Source: an uncultured Lachnospiraceae bacterium (GTDB taxonomy: Bacteria; Bacillota; Clostridia; Lachnospirales; Lachnospiraceae). From it: 64,000 nt of DNA. Both the position numbers and the translations under genes were made by a program. The notes under the pieces are model-generated. The model saw only the letters and a list, made by a program, of their open reading frames with translations, ran no database searches and was not told the DNA's origin. Positions 25,466 to 33,216 of this stretch are shown here, piece after piece (positions within the stretch are counted from its first letter, which is position 1; each line of letters opens with the position of its first letter). The stretch is from positions 62,001-126,000 of the forward strand of contig CANRFZ010000002.1 in assembly GCA_947630025.1 (NCBI GenBank). The letters are read 5' to 3'.

Positions 25466-26947
25466 ATGAACGGATTCGTAGACCTGATCACCCGGGTCAA
25501 CAGTGTTGTAAACAGTTTTGTCTGGGGCATCCCCATGCTGATCCTGCTGATCGGCACCGGTATCCTGATGACGGCGCTGACGAAATTTTTCCAGTTGTCC
25601 CACATCGGACACTGGTTTAAGAATACGATCGGCGGCATTTTCAGCGACAAGCACGTCACCAAACATACCGGAAAGGATGACAAGGCGATCTCACAGTTCC
25701 AGTCGTTGTGTACGGCGCTGGCTGCCACCATCGGCACAGGCAATATCGTCGGCGTCGCCAGTGCGCTGATCTCCGGCGGCCCCGGCGCTATCTTCTGGAT
25801 GTGGATCGTCGCCTTCTTCGGCATGATGACCAACTTTTCCGAGAACGTGCTGGGTATTTATTACCGGCGCAAGAACGCCAAGGGCGAGTGGTGCGGCGGC
25901 GCGATGTACTACCTGAAAGACGGTCTCGGCTCTTACAAGGGATGCCGGCAGATCGGCGCGGTACTGGCGGTACTGTTCTCCATCTTCTGCCTGCTCGCCT
26001 CTTTCGGCATCGGAAACATGAGCCAGATCAACTCCATCGCCGCAAATATGGATGCGGCCTTCCGCATTCCTCCGGCAGTGACCGGCGCGGTGCTGGTAGT
26101 GCTGGCGGCGCTCGTCATCGTGGGCGGCCTGAAGCGGATCGCTTCCGTCACCGAGAAGCTGGTGCCCTTTATGGCCATCGCATACATCATTGGCGCGCTG
26201 GTAATCTTCTTTGCCAACATCAGTCATGCAGGCGCGGTATTCTCCGCTATCTTTAAGGGCGCGTTCGGCCTGCGGGCCGTTGGCGGCGGTATCGTCGGTT
26301 CCGGCGTGCGGATGGCTCTGACATGGGGCATGAAGCGCGGCGTATTCTCCAACGAGGCCGGCCTCGGTTCCTCCGTTATGGTGCACTCCAACTCCAACGT
26401 CAAAGAACCCGTGCGGCAGGGTATGTGGGGTATCTTTGAAGTGTTTGCGGATACGATGATCGTATGTACCCTGACGGCGTTTGCGGTGCTCTCCTCCGGC
26501 CTGATCGATCTGGAGACCGGAGCGGTGCTGAGCGACGCTTCCGGTTCGGCGCTGGTGGGCGAGGCGTTCTCCACCGTATTCGGCTCTTTCGGGCCTATGT
26601 TTATCGCCATCGCCATTCTGTTGTTTGCCTTTTCCACCGTGCTCGGCTGGAGCCATTACGGTTCCAAGGCATGGGAATACTTATTCGGCACGGCGTCCAC
26701 GATCGTCTATAAGCTGGTATTTATTGTCATCATCTTTATCGGCGCGACGATGAAGCTGAGTCTGGCATGGGATCTCTCCGACACCTTCAACGGCCTGATG
26801 GCGATGCCGAACCTGATCGGCGTACTGTGCCTGTCGCCGTTAGTGGCACGGATCACGAAGAACTATGTAGACCGCATCCTCCGCAAAAAGGATGTGAAGC
26901 CGATGCTATCCGTTTTCCCGGAGATCAACGAGGAACACGCGGAGTAA
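25466..26947 (+). CDS. alanine/glycine:cation symporter (AGCS family)
   Basis: A 493-residue membrane protein with about eleven helices. TIGTGNIVGVASALISGGPGA and FSENVLGIYYRRKN are signature regions of the AgcS/AlsT/DagA family, which brings alanine or glycine into the cell with Na+ or H+. VFSNEAGLGSSVMVHSN is also diagnostic. AGGAGG is 6 bases before the ATG. It is a single-gene unit, with its own promoter, a structured leader with an intrinsic terminator, and a terminator after the gene. AgcS genes are often under glycine riboswitches in other Clostridia, but no glycine aptamer was found here. Confidence 0.92.
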   Translation: MNGFVDLITRVNSVVNSFVWGIPMLILLIGTGILMTALTKFFQLSHIGHWFKNTIGGIFSDKHVTKHTGKDDKAISQFQSLCTALAATIGTGNIVGVASALISGGPGAIFWMWIVAFFGMMTNFSENVLGIYYRRKNAKGEWCGGAMYYLKDGLGSYKGCRQIGAVLAVLFSIFCLLASFGIGNMSQINSIAANMDAAFRIPPAVTGAVLVVLAALVIVGGLKRIASVTEKLVPFMAIAYIIGALVIFFANISHAGAVFSAIFKGAFGLRAVGGGIVGSGVRMALTWGMKRGVFSNEAGLGSSVMVHSNSNVKEPVRQGMWGIFEVFADTMIVCTLTAFAVLSSGLIDLETGAVLSDASGSALVGEAFSTVFGSFGPMFIAIAILLFAFSTVLGWSHYGSKAWEYLFGTASTIVYKLVFIVIIFIGATMKLSLAWDLSDTFNGLMAMPNLIGVLCLSPLVARITKNYVDRILRKKDVKPMLSVFPEINEEHAE

Positions 26948-26988
26948 TGTACCGGCAGCAGTGATTATAAATTATAATAAACATAAGA

Positions 26989-27039
26989 GGGGCTATTGCG
27001 AAATAGATGAACCATCTAGGGGCAGTAGCTCCCTTTTTT
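26989..27039 (+). terminator. terminator after the symporter gene
   Basis: GGGGCTATTGC (26989-26999) pairs with GCAGTAGCTCCC (27022-27033), with one bulge and one G-U pair. A second hairpin, TAGATG-AAC-CATCTA, is nested inside. Six T follow at 27034-27039. Confidence 0.7.
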
Positions 27040-27166
27040 ATTGGCCCAAACAAATTTTGATTATATGGCACTGAAACTTAGGGCAGACTAATGATATAGG
27101 ATTGATTTGAATAGTTATGGCACGGTCATAGGATTTTCCTATAAAAAATGTCAAGAAATGATGAAA

Positions 27167-27448
27167 TCAGGCTTTGAATAAATCTGCGTGTGTTCCTGTA
27201 TCAACCAACGTTAACGTCAGAATATCATCTTCAATCAGATAGATGAGCAGCCAGTCCGATTGAATGTGACACTCTCTGAAGCCTTTATAGTTCCCGCTTA
27301 GCGGATGATCCTTATATTTGGGCTCCAGTGGTATGCCATGAAGCAATTTTTCCACAATCGAATCCAGCAGACTGATATCCAAACCTCTTTTTTGAGCAAG
27401 CCTTAAACTGCGCTTAAATCTTCCGGATAACACTAAGCTATACTTCAT
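27167..27448 (-). CDS. yafQ: YafQ-type mRNA interferase toxin (RelE/ParE superfamily)
   Basis: A 93-residue protein beginning YSLVLSGRFKRSLRLAQKRG. Residues H48, H61, D65, H87 and F91 line up with the catalytic set of E. coli YafQ (H50, H63, D67, H87, F91), so the active site looks intact. YafQ cuts mRNA on the ribosome at in-frame AAA codons. It overlaps its antitoxin gene by 11 bp, as is usual. No other gene follows before the symporter terminator on the opposite strand; 27040-27166 shows nothing convincing. Confidence 0.88.
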   Translation of the reverse strand: MKYSLVLSGRFKRSLRLAQKRGLDISLLDSIVEKLLHGIPLEPKYKDHPLSGNYKGFRECHIQSDWLLIYLIEDDILTLTLVDTGTHADLFKA

Positions 27449-27716
27449 TGTTCAAATCCTTCAATGCTTCCTTGAAACTGTTGTAATGTCTGGTATTGGG
27501 GTCACGGCTGATCTGTTTTGCCTCATCCATCGCCGCGATGACTTCCGGCTTAAATTCCGGATATTTCACATCGAACGGAATACCGCCTCGTAACACAATT
27601 TGTTTCAGAAACATATTGATTGCGTCAGAGAGATTGATCCCCAATCCTTCCAGAAGCTCTACTGCCTGCTTTTTTGTTGTTTCATCTATTCTTATCTGCG
27701 TGGGAACTGTAGCCAT
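27438..27716 (-). CDS. dinJ: RelB/DinJ family antitoxin
   Basis: A 92-residue protein. The first 50 residues (TQIRIDETTKKQAVELLEGLGINLSDAINMFL) are the ribbon-helix-helix DNA-binding domain of DinJ; the C-terminal half would wrap the toxin. The complex normally represses its own promoter. GAGG lies 8 bases before the ATG. The promoter region carries a 16-bp tandem repeat instead of an obvious short palindromic operator. Confidence 0.88.
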   Translation of the reverse strand: MATVPTQIRIDETTKKQAVELLEGLGINLSDAINMFLKQIVLRGGIPFDVKYPEFKPEVIAAMDEAKQISRDPNTRHYNSFKEALKDLNNEV

Positions 27717-27728
27717 AAGATACGCCTC

Positions 27729-27807
27729 GCTTTTCTTTAACCCTGCTTTTCTTTAACCCTGCTTTTCTTTAACCCTGCTTTTCTTTAACCCTGCTTTTCT
27801 TTAACAT
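27729..27807. repeat. 16-bp tandem repeat, 4.9 copies, in the dinJ leader
   Basis: Unit GCTTTTCTTTAACCCT, four exact copies from 27729 to 27792 and a fifth (27793-27807) that diverges at its end. It fills the space between the predicted -10 (27803-27808) and the dinJ ribosome site, so copy number would change leader length in 16-base steps. On the transcript each unit reads AGGGUUAAAGAAAAGC. Confidence 0.92.
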
Positions 27808-27832
27808 ACTACAATATAATATACAATGTCAA
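27803..27832 (-). promoter_or_regulatory. candidate promoter of dinJ-yafQ
   Basis: On the minus strand TTGACA (27827-27832, consensus) and TATGTT (27803-27808) are 18 bp apart. The -10 overlaps the outermost copy of the 16-bp repeat. Confidence 0.55.
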
Positions 27833-27889
27833 TACAAATAATACATGGGCTGGGGCTATTGCAAAGTTTTCTCCTGATCTTCCCTTCCA

Positions 27890-27940
27890 TAAAAAGAGTG
27901 CCGCTCCATAACTATTTTTTAGTTATTTTGCGACACTCCT
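27890..27940 (-). terminator. terminator after fba
   Basis: On the minus strand AGGAGTGTCGC...ATAACTA pairs with TAGTTAT...GCGGCACTCT around a short loop, with a central mismatch, and TTTTT follows. It lies about 50 bp after the fba stop. Confidence 0.65.
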
Positions 27941-27988
27941 GTTTTTCATTTTCGCTCTGCTTATGTACCGCAGCCGCTCAACCTATGC

Positions 27989-28957
27989 TCACGCCTTGCC
28001 GTCGGAACCGAGGACGTTCTTGATCTTGTGCGCAACCATATCCTTCACTGCCTGACGCGCAGGTTTCAAATACTGGCGGGGATCGAAATGATCCGGATGC
28101 TCCGCAAAGTATTTACGGATATTGCCGGTCATGGCCAGACGGATATCGGAGTCGATATTGATCTTACATACCGCCAGCTCAGCCGCCTTACGAAGCTGCT
28201 CCTCCGGAATGCCGACCGCGTCGGGCATATTGCCGCCGTACTGGTTTACCATCTTGACGAACTCCTGCGGAACGGAAGAAGAACCGTGCAGAACAATCGG
28301 GAAACCGGGCAGACGCTTGATGCACTCCTCCAGCACATCGAAACGAAGCGGCGGAGGTACCAGAACGCCGTCTGCATTTCTTGTGCACTGTGCCGCCGTG
28401 AACTTATATGCGCCGTGGGAAGTGCCGATGGCGATTGCCAGAGAGTCGCATCCTGTTCTGGAAACGAACTCCTCCACTTCCTCGGGACGGGTATACATCT
28501 CTTTGCCGGCCTCAACCTTTACTTCATCCTCCACGCCTGCCAGAGTGCCCAGCTCGGCCTCTACCACAACGCCTTTGTCATGCGCATATTCTACAACCTG
28601 CTTGGTCAGCGCGATGTTGTCTTCAAAGGACTTGGAGGAAGCGTCGATCATAACGGAGGTGAATCCGCCGTCGATACAGGATTTGCACAGTTCAAACGTA
28701 TCGCCGTGATCCAGATGGAGCGCGATCGGGATCTGAGGATTCTCCTCCACCGCCGCCTCTACCAGCTTCACGAGATACGTGTGGTTCGCGTAAGCACGCG
28801 CGCCTTTGGAAACCTGCAGGATCACCGGACTGTTCAGCTCGCCGGCCGCCTCAGTGATACCCTGAACGATCTCCATGTTGTTCACGTTGAACGCACCAAC
28901 CGCGTAACCGCCGTTGTATGCCTTCTTAAACATTTCGGTTGTTGTTACTAAGGGCAT
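27989..28957 (-). CDS. fba: fructose-1,6-bisphosphate aldolase, class II
   Basis: A 322-residue metal-dependent aldolase. ALHLDHGD near residue 80 carries zinc-binding His; GTSHGAYKF and VLHGSSSVP carry further metal and phosphate ligands. It splits fructose-1,6-bisphosphate into the two triose phosphates in glycolysis. The start at 28957 (MPLVTTTEMFKKAY) has AAAGGTGG upstream; an in-frame extension of four residues is not supported. It has its own promoter and terminator, so is a single-gene unit. Confidence 0.95.
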   Translation of the reverse strand: MPLVTTTEMFKKAYNGGYAVGAFNVNNMEIVQGITEAAGELNSPVILQVSKGARAYANHTYLVKLVEAAVEENPQIPIALHLDHGDTFELCKSCIDGGFTSVMIDASSKSFEDNIALTKQVVEYAHDKGVVVEAELGTLAGVEDEVKVEAGKEMYTRPEEVEEFVSRTGCDSLAIAIGTSHGAYKFTAAQCTRNADGVLVPPPLRFDVLEECIKRLPGFPIVLHGSSSVPQEFVKMVNQYGGNMPDAVGIPEEQLRKAAELAVCKINIDSDIRLAMTGNIRKYFAEHPDHFDPRQYLKPARQAVKDMVAHKIKNVLGSDGKA

Positions 28958-29015
28958 TGTGATTACCACCTTTCTTAATTATATGTTTATATGACAACTT
29001 ATTGCCTTCCTGAAC

Positions 29016-29044
29016 ATTATAACGCAAAGCATCTTCTTACGCAA
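29016..29044 (-). promoter_or_regulatory. promoter of fba
   Basis: On the minus strand TTGCGT (29039-29044) and a perfect TATAAT (29016-29021) are 17 bp apart, about 60 bp before the fba start. Confidence 0.65.
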
Positions 29045-29123
29045 ACATTTCTGTCAAAATAATCCGCCGGTCTGTCTTGCCCGCAATACTGCCGACGAAA
29101 CCGCCGCATATGCTCCCGCCTCT

Positions 29124-30029
29124 TTAAGCCTGCGGGGTTTCGTCCGGCACCCTGATGGTCAGTACTTTCTGTCGGTTGCTTATGACCGCCCGCGTGTGCT
29201 CCCCGCCGAACTCTCCGTCCAGCGCCCATGCCAGCGGCTCCTCGCTCTCCACCGTAAGCTGCGCCGTCTTAAACATCAGAATATGTTCCGATTTCACGCG
29301 CTTGTCCACCAGCGCCAGAATGATATTGTTCAGATCCAGCGGGTTGGACGGCTTACGGATCAGCATGACCTCGAACAGTCCGTCGTCCAGCAGGACGTCC
29401 TTGCCCGTGATGCCGCGGAAACCTCCGACGGAATAGGAATTGCTGACCATACCGTACCAAAATTCCCCCTCGATCACTTCCCCGTCGTAAGATATTTTCA
29501 GCGCGTAGGAGCGCAGCGACGGAAGCCTCCTGATTCCTTCCAGCAGATACGCCGCGTGGCCCAGTACATTCTTCACGTTCTGATCCGTCTCGTAGGACAC
29601 GTCCGTAAAAAGCCCGAAGGCCGCCACATAGATAAAATTGTGATGATTAAAGGAACCCAAGTCACAGGCAAAATCCCGCCCGTTCACGACCACGTCCGCC
29701 GCCCGGATCATATTTTTGGGGATGCCCAGACTGGTGGCAAAATCATTGGTACTGCCGGCGGGAACATATCCGATGGGCAGCATATGTTCGCATTTCGCCA
29801 TGCCGCTCACCACCTCGTCCAGCGTGCCGTCGCCGCCGCTGCACACGACGATGTCGTAGCCGTCGCGCCGCTCCCGCACCGCCCGCACCGCGTCGCCCGA
29901 CGCCTGTGTCGGATAAGCCGTCACCTCATAGCCGGCCTTCACAAAAATATCGATGATATCCAGCAGATTACTGCGGATCTGCGCCTTGCCCGCCCTGGGA
30001 TTATAGATAAAGAGCATCCTCTGATTCAT
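29124..30029 (-). CDS. diacylglycerol kinase-family lipid kinase (YegS/DgkB/BmrU type)
   Basis: A 301-residue protein. MLFIYNPRAGK at the N-terminus, SGGDGTLDEVVSG and GYVPAGSTNDFA are the nucleotide-binding and catalytic signatures of the DAGK catalytic domain. Family members phosphorylate diacylglycerol or related lipids, feeding phospholipid and lipoteichoic acid turnover. The start at 30029 is fixed by a GGAGGCACAT site; the frame stays open to 30089 through a palindrome that is not coding. It follows the HPr-like gene after a probable terminator. Confidence 0.88.
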   Translation of the reverse strand: MNQRMLFIYNPRAGKAQIRSNLLDIIDIFVKAGYEVTAYPTQASGDAVRAVRERRDGYDIVVCSGGDGTLDEVVSGMAKCEHMLPIGYVPAGSTNDFATSLGIPKNMIRAADVVVNGRDFACDLGSFNHHNFIYVAAFGLFTDVSYETDQNVKNVLGHAAYLLEGIRRLPSLRSYALKISYDGEVIEGEFWYGMVSNSYSVGGFRGITGKDVLLDDGLFEVMLIRKPSNPLDLNNIILALVDKRVKSEHILMFKTAQLTVESEEPLAWALDGEFGGEHTRAVISNRQKVLTIRVPDETPQA

Positions 30030-30060
30030 ATGTGCCTCCGCCGCATTGGTGTAGTCAGAA

Positions 30061-30086
30061 AAGAGATTTCCATCGGAAATCTCTTT
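30061..30086 (-). terminator. palindrome and probable terminator after the HPr-like gene
   Basis: AAGAGATTTCC-ATC-GGAAATCTCTT is a perfect 11-bp stem with a 3-base loop; on the minus strand TTTTCT runs from its end. Sixteen bases of it (GAGATTTCCGATGGAA) recur in the 3' end of whiA at about 30406-30421. Confidence 0.45.
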
Positions 30087-30127
30087 CAATGTTGCCTTAT
30101 GATAATGTCGTAATGAAACACGCTGCC

Positions 30128-30382
30128 TTACTTGGTGCTCAGGAACTTCTCGATCTCCGAAATTGCCGCTTCCTCATCCGCGCCGTTCGCCGTCACGGAG
30201 ATCTCCTCCCCGCTGACCAGCCCGAGGCTCATCATTCCCATGATGCTTTTGGCATTCACTTTTTTGTCTCCGGAATTGATATACACCGTACTCTCGAACT
30301 GGCTCGCCACCTGTACCAGCATCGCCACCGGCCTTGCCTCCAATCCCGTCTCCAGTTTGATCCGGATCGATTTGGTAATCAT
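30128..30382 (-). CDS. Crh/HPr-like protein with Glu at position 15
   Basis: An 84-residue HPr-fold protein. The usual active-site motif G-L-H-A-R-P reads GLEARP here, so the phosphorylatable His15 is replaced by Glu. The regulatory Ser46 is kept (KKVNAKSIMGMMSLGL). It therefore should not carry phosphate for sugar uptake but can be phosphorylated by HPr kinase, as for Bacillus Crh (Gln15). The setting matches too: Crh is encoded behind rapZ-yvcK-whiA in Bacillus, and here it follows whiA, with hprK a few genes away. The likely role is carbon catabolite signalling through CcpA. GGAGGAGAATATT precedes the start. Confidence 0.88.
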   Translation of the reverse strand: MITKSIRIKLETGLEARPVAMLVQVASQFESTVYINSGDKKVNAKSIMGMMSLGLVSGEEISVTANGADEEAAISEIEKFLSTK

Positions 30383-30397
30383 AATATTCTCCTCCTT

Positions 30398-31303
30398 CTA
30401 TGACCTGATTCCATCGGAAATCTCACTTAACCTGCGCAGTCTGTGGTTTACGCCGGACTTTCCCACCGGCGGGTCCAGATAACCGCCCAGCTCTTTCAGC
30501 GCGGCGTCGGGATACTGCAGACGCACCTCCGCCATCTGTCTCAGATTATCCGGCAGATTGTCAAAACCGTACTTATCCCTGATCAGCAGAATATCTTCGA
30601 TCTGTTTGGACGCGGCGGTGACGGTCTTGGAAATATTGGCCGTCTCGCAGTTCACGCGCCGGTTGACAGAGTTGCGCATCTCCTTGACGATCCGCAGATT
30701 TTCCAGATTCATCAGCGACACGTGCGCCCCCATGATATTCAGCAGATCGACGATCGCCGTCCCTTCTTTTAAGTACACCACGTCATATTTCTTGCGCTTG
30801 ACGATTCTGGCCTCTATCTCAAAATTCCGGATGACGGCCTGAAGCTGAAGTGCCTGCGCACGCCCGCTGCAGACATATTCCATGTGATAGCTTTTCTCAG
30901 GGTCGCTCATGGAGCCGGCGCTCAGAAAAGCACCCCTCAGGTACGCCCTCTCGCAGCAGGAATTTTTGATCAGCAGGGAATTGACCGTACCGTGCAGTAC
31001 GACCGGCCCGCCGGCCTCCTCCTGCAGATGCAGCGCCTGCAGCACTTTCTTTTCGGACGCCTCCTCCGGGAATAGCCTGACCTTGGGTTCTGTAACAACA
31101 TTATCTATATTAAATGTTTTTTTGAATAATGTAAAGCATTTTTTCGCAACCGCTTCATTTTCCGTCTCCAAGCACAGGTGCCGGCCTCCCTCGCAGGTGC
31201 CGCCGCCGAACTGGAGCAGAGCGGCCAGTTCCGCCATCTGGCAGTGCCTCGCGGAGCTGATCTGCGCCGCCAGTTCCTCTTTCACTGTCCCCGAAAAAGA
31301 CAT
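30398..31303 (-). CDS. whiA: WhiA, sporulation/cell-division DNA-binding protein
   Basis: A 301-residue protein. The N-terminal part (SFSGTVKEELA, then CCERAYLRGAFLSAGSM) is the LAGLIDADG-like fold lacking nuclease residues. The C-terminal part (DNLRQMAEVRLQYPDAALKELG ... VGKSGVNHRLRRL) is the WhiA helix-turn-helix. It acts in division and chromosome organisation in Firmicutes and Actinobacteria. It lies 15 bp before the HPr-like gene and 36 bp after rapZ. GGAGATTTAT before the ATG is the ribosome site and directly abuts a palindrome-family remnant. Confidence 0.93.
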   Translation of the reverse strand: MSFSGTVKEELAAQISSARHCQMAELAALLQFGGGTCEGGRHLCLETENEAVAKKCFTLFKKTFNIDNVVTEPKVRLFPEEASEKKVLQALHLQEEAGGPVVLHGTVNSLLIKNSCCERAYLRGAFLSAGSMSDPEKSYHMEYVCSGRAQALQLQAVIRNFEIEARIVKRKKYDVVYLKEGTAIVDLLNIMGAHVSLMNLENLRIVKEMRNSVNRRVNCETANISKTVTAASKQIEDILLIRDKYGFDNLPDNLRQMAEVRLQYPDAALKELGGYLDPPVGKSGVNHRLRRLSEISDGIRS

Positions 31304-31311
31304 ATAAATCT

Positions 31312-31330
31312 CCGTTCCGGAGCGTTTAGG
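31312..31330. repeat. end of a palindrome-family element, without hairpins
   Basis: Read on the minus strand CCTAAACGCTCCGGAACGG stands 9 bases before the whiA start codon. It matches the conserved end of the copies at 10978, 48728 and 57862. Confidence 0.55.
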
Positions 31331-31339
31331 CCTATCATA

Positions 31340-32203
31340 CTACACTCCTTGCTTAATATCCCTGTGGTACAGTTTCGTACCGTAACTGCCGTGTTCCCTG
31401 ATCCTGTCGTACAGCCCGTTGGCCAGCGTAACGCTTCGGTGCTTGCCGCCCGTGCAGCCGATCCCGATCACCAGTTGATGTTTTCCTTCCTTGACATAAT
31501 TGGGAATCAGAAAATCCAGCATATCCGTCAGTTTGTCCAGAAAGACCTCCGCCTCCGGGAACCCCATCACATAGTCCTGCACTTCCCGATCATTACCAGT
31601 CTTATGTTTCAGCTCGTCGATATAGAACGGATTGGGCAGGAATCTGACGTCGAACACCAGATCCGCGTCCGCGGGAATCCCGTTTTTGAAGCCGAAGGAC
31701 AGTATCGTAACCATCAGCGAATTGTATTCTTCATTCCGGACAAAGATGTGATCGATCTCCTCCTTCAATTCTCTGGTCAGCAGATTGGAAGTGTCGATGA
31801 CATAATCCGCCTTCTGCTTGATTCCTTCCAGAATCTCGCGCTCCCTGCGGATGCCTTCCTCGACTCGTCCCTCCGGCGACAACGGATGCAAACGCCGCGT
31901 CTCCTTGTAACGCTTCAGGATGACGGCGTCCCCGGCCTCCAGAAAAAGGATCTCAAACAGATACCCCGCCTCTTTCAGCCTGTCCAAAACGCGCTCCGCG
32001 TCTCCGAACGGCTGGTCGGCACGCACGTCCAGCCCCAGCGCCACCTTGCTGATCTCACTGTTGGGCGTCGCCACCAGTTCCATAAAGTTTTCGATCAGCG
32101 GGACGGGAAGGTTGTCCACACAGTAAAACCCGATATCCTCCAGCATCTTCATGGCGGTTCTCTTGCCGGAGCCGCTCATGCCCGTCACGATCACAAATCT
32201 CAT
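31340..32203 (-). CDS. rapZ: RapZ/YvcJ nucleotide-binding protein
   Basis: A 287-residue protein. The P-loop VTGMSGSGKRTAMK lies at residues 6-19, FYCVDNLPVPLI follows, and the C-terminal half has GIGCTGGKHRSV, the conserved RapZ region. In E. coli RapZ steers small RNAs controlling glucosamine-6-phosphate synthase; YvcJ in Bacillus binds and hydrolyses nucleotides. The P-loop has R where most have S or K before T, a mild variation. AGGAGG precedes the start. In Bacillus yvcK lies between this gene and whiA; it is absent here. Confidence 0.93.
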   Translation of the reverse strand: MRFVIVTGMSGSGKRTAMKMLEDIGFYCVDNLPVPLIENFMELVATPNSEISKVALGLDVRADQPFGDAERVLDRLKEAGYLFEILFLEAGDAVILKRYKETRRLHPLSPEGRVEEGIRREREILEGIKQKADYVIDTSNLLTRELKEEIDHIFVRNEEYNSLMVTILSFGFKNGIPADADLVFDVRFLPNPFYIDELKHKTGNDREVQDYVMGFPEAEVFLDKLTDMLDFLIPNYVKEGKHQLVIGIGCTGGKHRSVTLANGLYDRIREHGSYGTKLYHRDIKQGV

Positions 32204-32214
32204 GAATATGCCTC

Positions 32215-33114
32215 CTAAAAATCACCCAGAAAAATAATCTCGGGCTCCAGCAGGACGTGGAATTTCTCTTTGACACGCTCCTGCACCTCCTCGATCACTT
32301 CCCGGATATCGGCCGCGGTAGCATACCCTCTGTTGATGACAAAACCGCAGTGCTTATCCGACACCTGTGCGCCGCCGATATGATATCCGCGCAGTCCCGC
32401 CTCCATAATCAGCTTGCCGGCATAGTGCCCCTCTGGACGTTTAAACGTGCTTCCGGCACTGGGATATTCCAGCGGCTGCTTGCTTCTCCGCAGCGCCGCC
32501 AGCTCCTCCATTCTGGCCGCAATCTCGTCCCTGCTGCCCTCCGCCAGACGCAGCGTGATCTCCAGCACGATAAAAGGTCTGTTGCGGATGATGCTGGAGC
32601 GGTAGCCAAACTCCATCGTCTCGTTGTCCAGCGTCGCCGTCTCGCCCTCCCGGTTCAGCACCGTCACGGATTCCACTACCTGTTTCATCTCCCCGCCGTA
32701 AGCGCCCGCGTTCATCACCACGCCGCCGCCGATGCTGCCGGGAATCCCCGAGGCAAATTCCAGCCCCGTCAGGCCGTGCTTCTTCGCTTCCATAGCGACT
32801 TGGGAGAGCAGCGCGCCGGCCTTGGCGGTAATCCGCGTTCTCTCCACCGTGATCTGTTCCATAGGGCCGTCCAGCTTCAGGACAATGCCCCGGTAGCCCT
32901 TGTCGCCCACCAGCAGATTGCTGCCGTTGCCGAGGATAAAATAATCCTGCTCGATACGGTTAAAGTAGGGAATCAGCGCCGCCAGCTCCTCCTCCCGGTG
33001 TATCAGCAGCATACACGCCGCCTCGCCGCCCACGCGGAAGGTCGTGTAATCTTTCATCTGCCGGCGGAATAAGATCCGCTCCTCCGGAAGCACTGTTTTG
33101 ATATATTCATACAT
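32215..33114 (-). CDS. murB: UDP-N-acetylenolpyruvoylglucosamine reductase (MurB)
   Basis: A 299-residue FAD enzyme. GNGSNLLVGDKGYRGIVL and SGIPGSIGGGVVMNAGAYGGE are the FAD-binding regions; PSAGSTFKRPEGHYAGKLI carries the catalytic Ser and PEIIFLG the catalytic Glu. It reduces enolpyruvyl-UDP-GlcNAc to UDP-MurNAc in peptidoglycan synthesis. The start is uncertain: ATG 33114 is used, but a TTG at 33126 with GGGCGGGA upstream is possible. The gene lies 11 bp before rapZ. Confidence 0.95.
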   Translation of the reverse strand: MYEYIKTVLPEERILFRRQMKDYTTFRVGGEAACMLLIHREEELAALIPYFNRIEQDYFILGNGSNLLVGDKGYRGIVLKLDGPMEQITVERTRITAKAGALLSQVAMEAKKHGLTGLEFASGIPGSIGGGVVMNAGAYGGEMKQVVESVTVLNREGETATLDNETMEFGYRSSIIRNRPFIVLEITLRLAEGSRDEIAARMEELAALRRSKQPLEYPSAGSTFKRPEGHYAGKLIMEAGLRGYHIGGAQVSDKHCGFVINRGYATAADIREVIEEVQERVKEKFHVLLEPEIIFLGDF

Positions 33115-33216
33115 TGACTCGCTCAAATTCGTCCCGCCCGTTCCACAGAGTTACCGCTTACGATATCGTATTCTGTCTTATCATAAACGGTTCCGATACA
33201 AATTATGTATCCGCGC

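Noticed and set aside
25691..26656. 321-codon minus-strand open frame
   Set aside because: Fully antisense to the symporter gene, which has complete family motifs and a perfect ribosome site.
27127..27142. Terminator after yafQ (ATAGGATTTTCCTAT palindrome)
   Set aside because: The stem is very short and on the yafQ strand it is not followed by a T-run.
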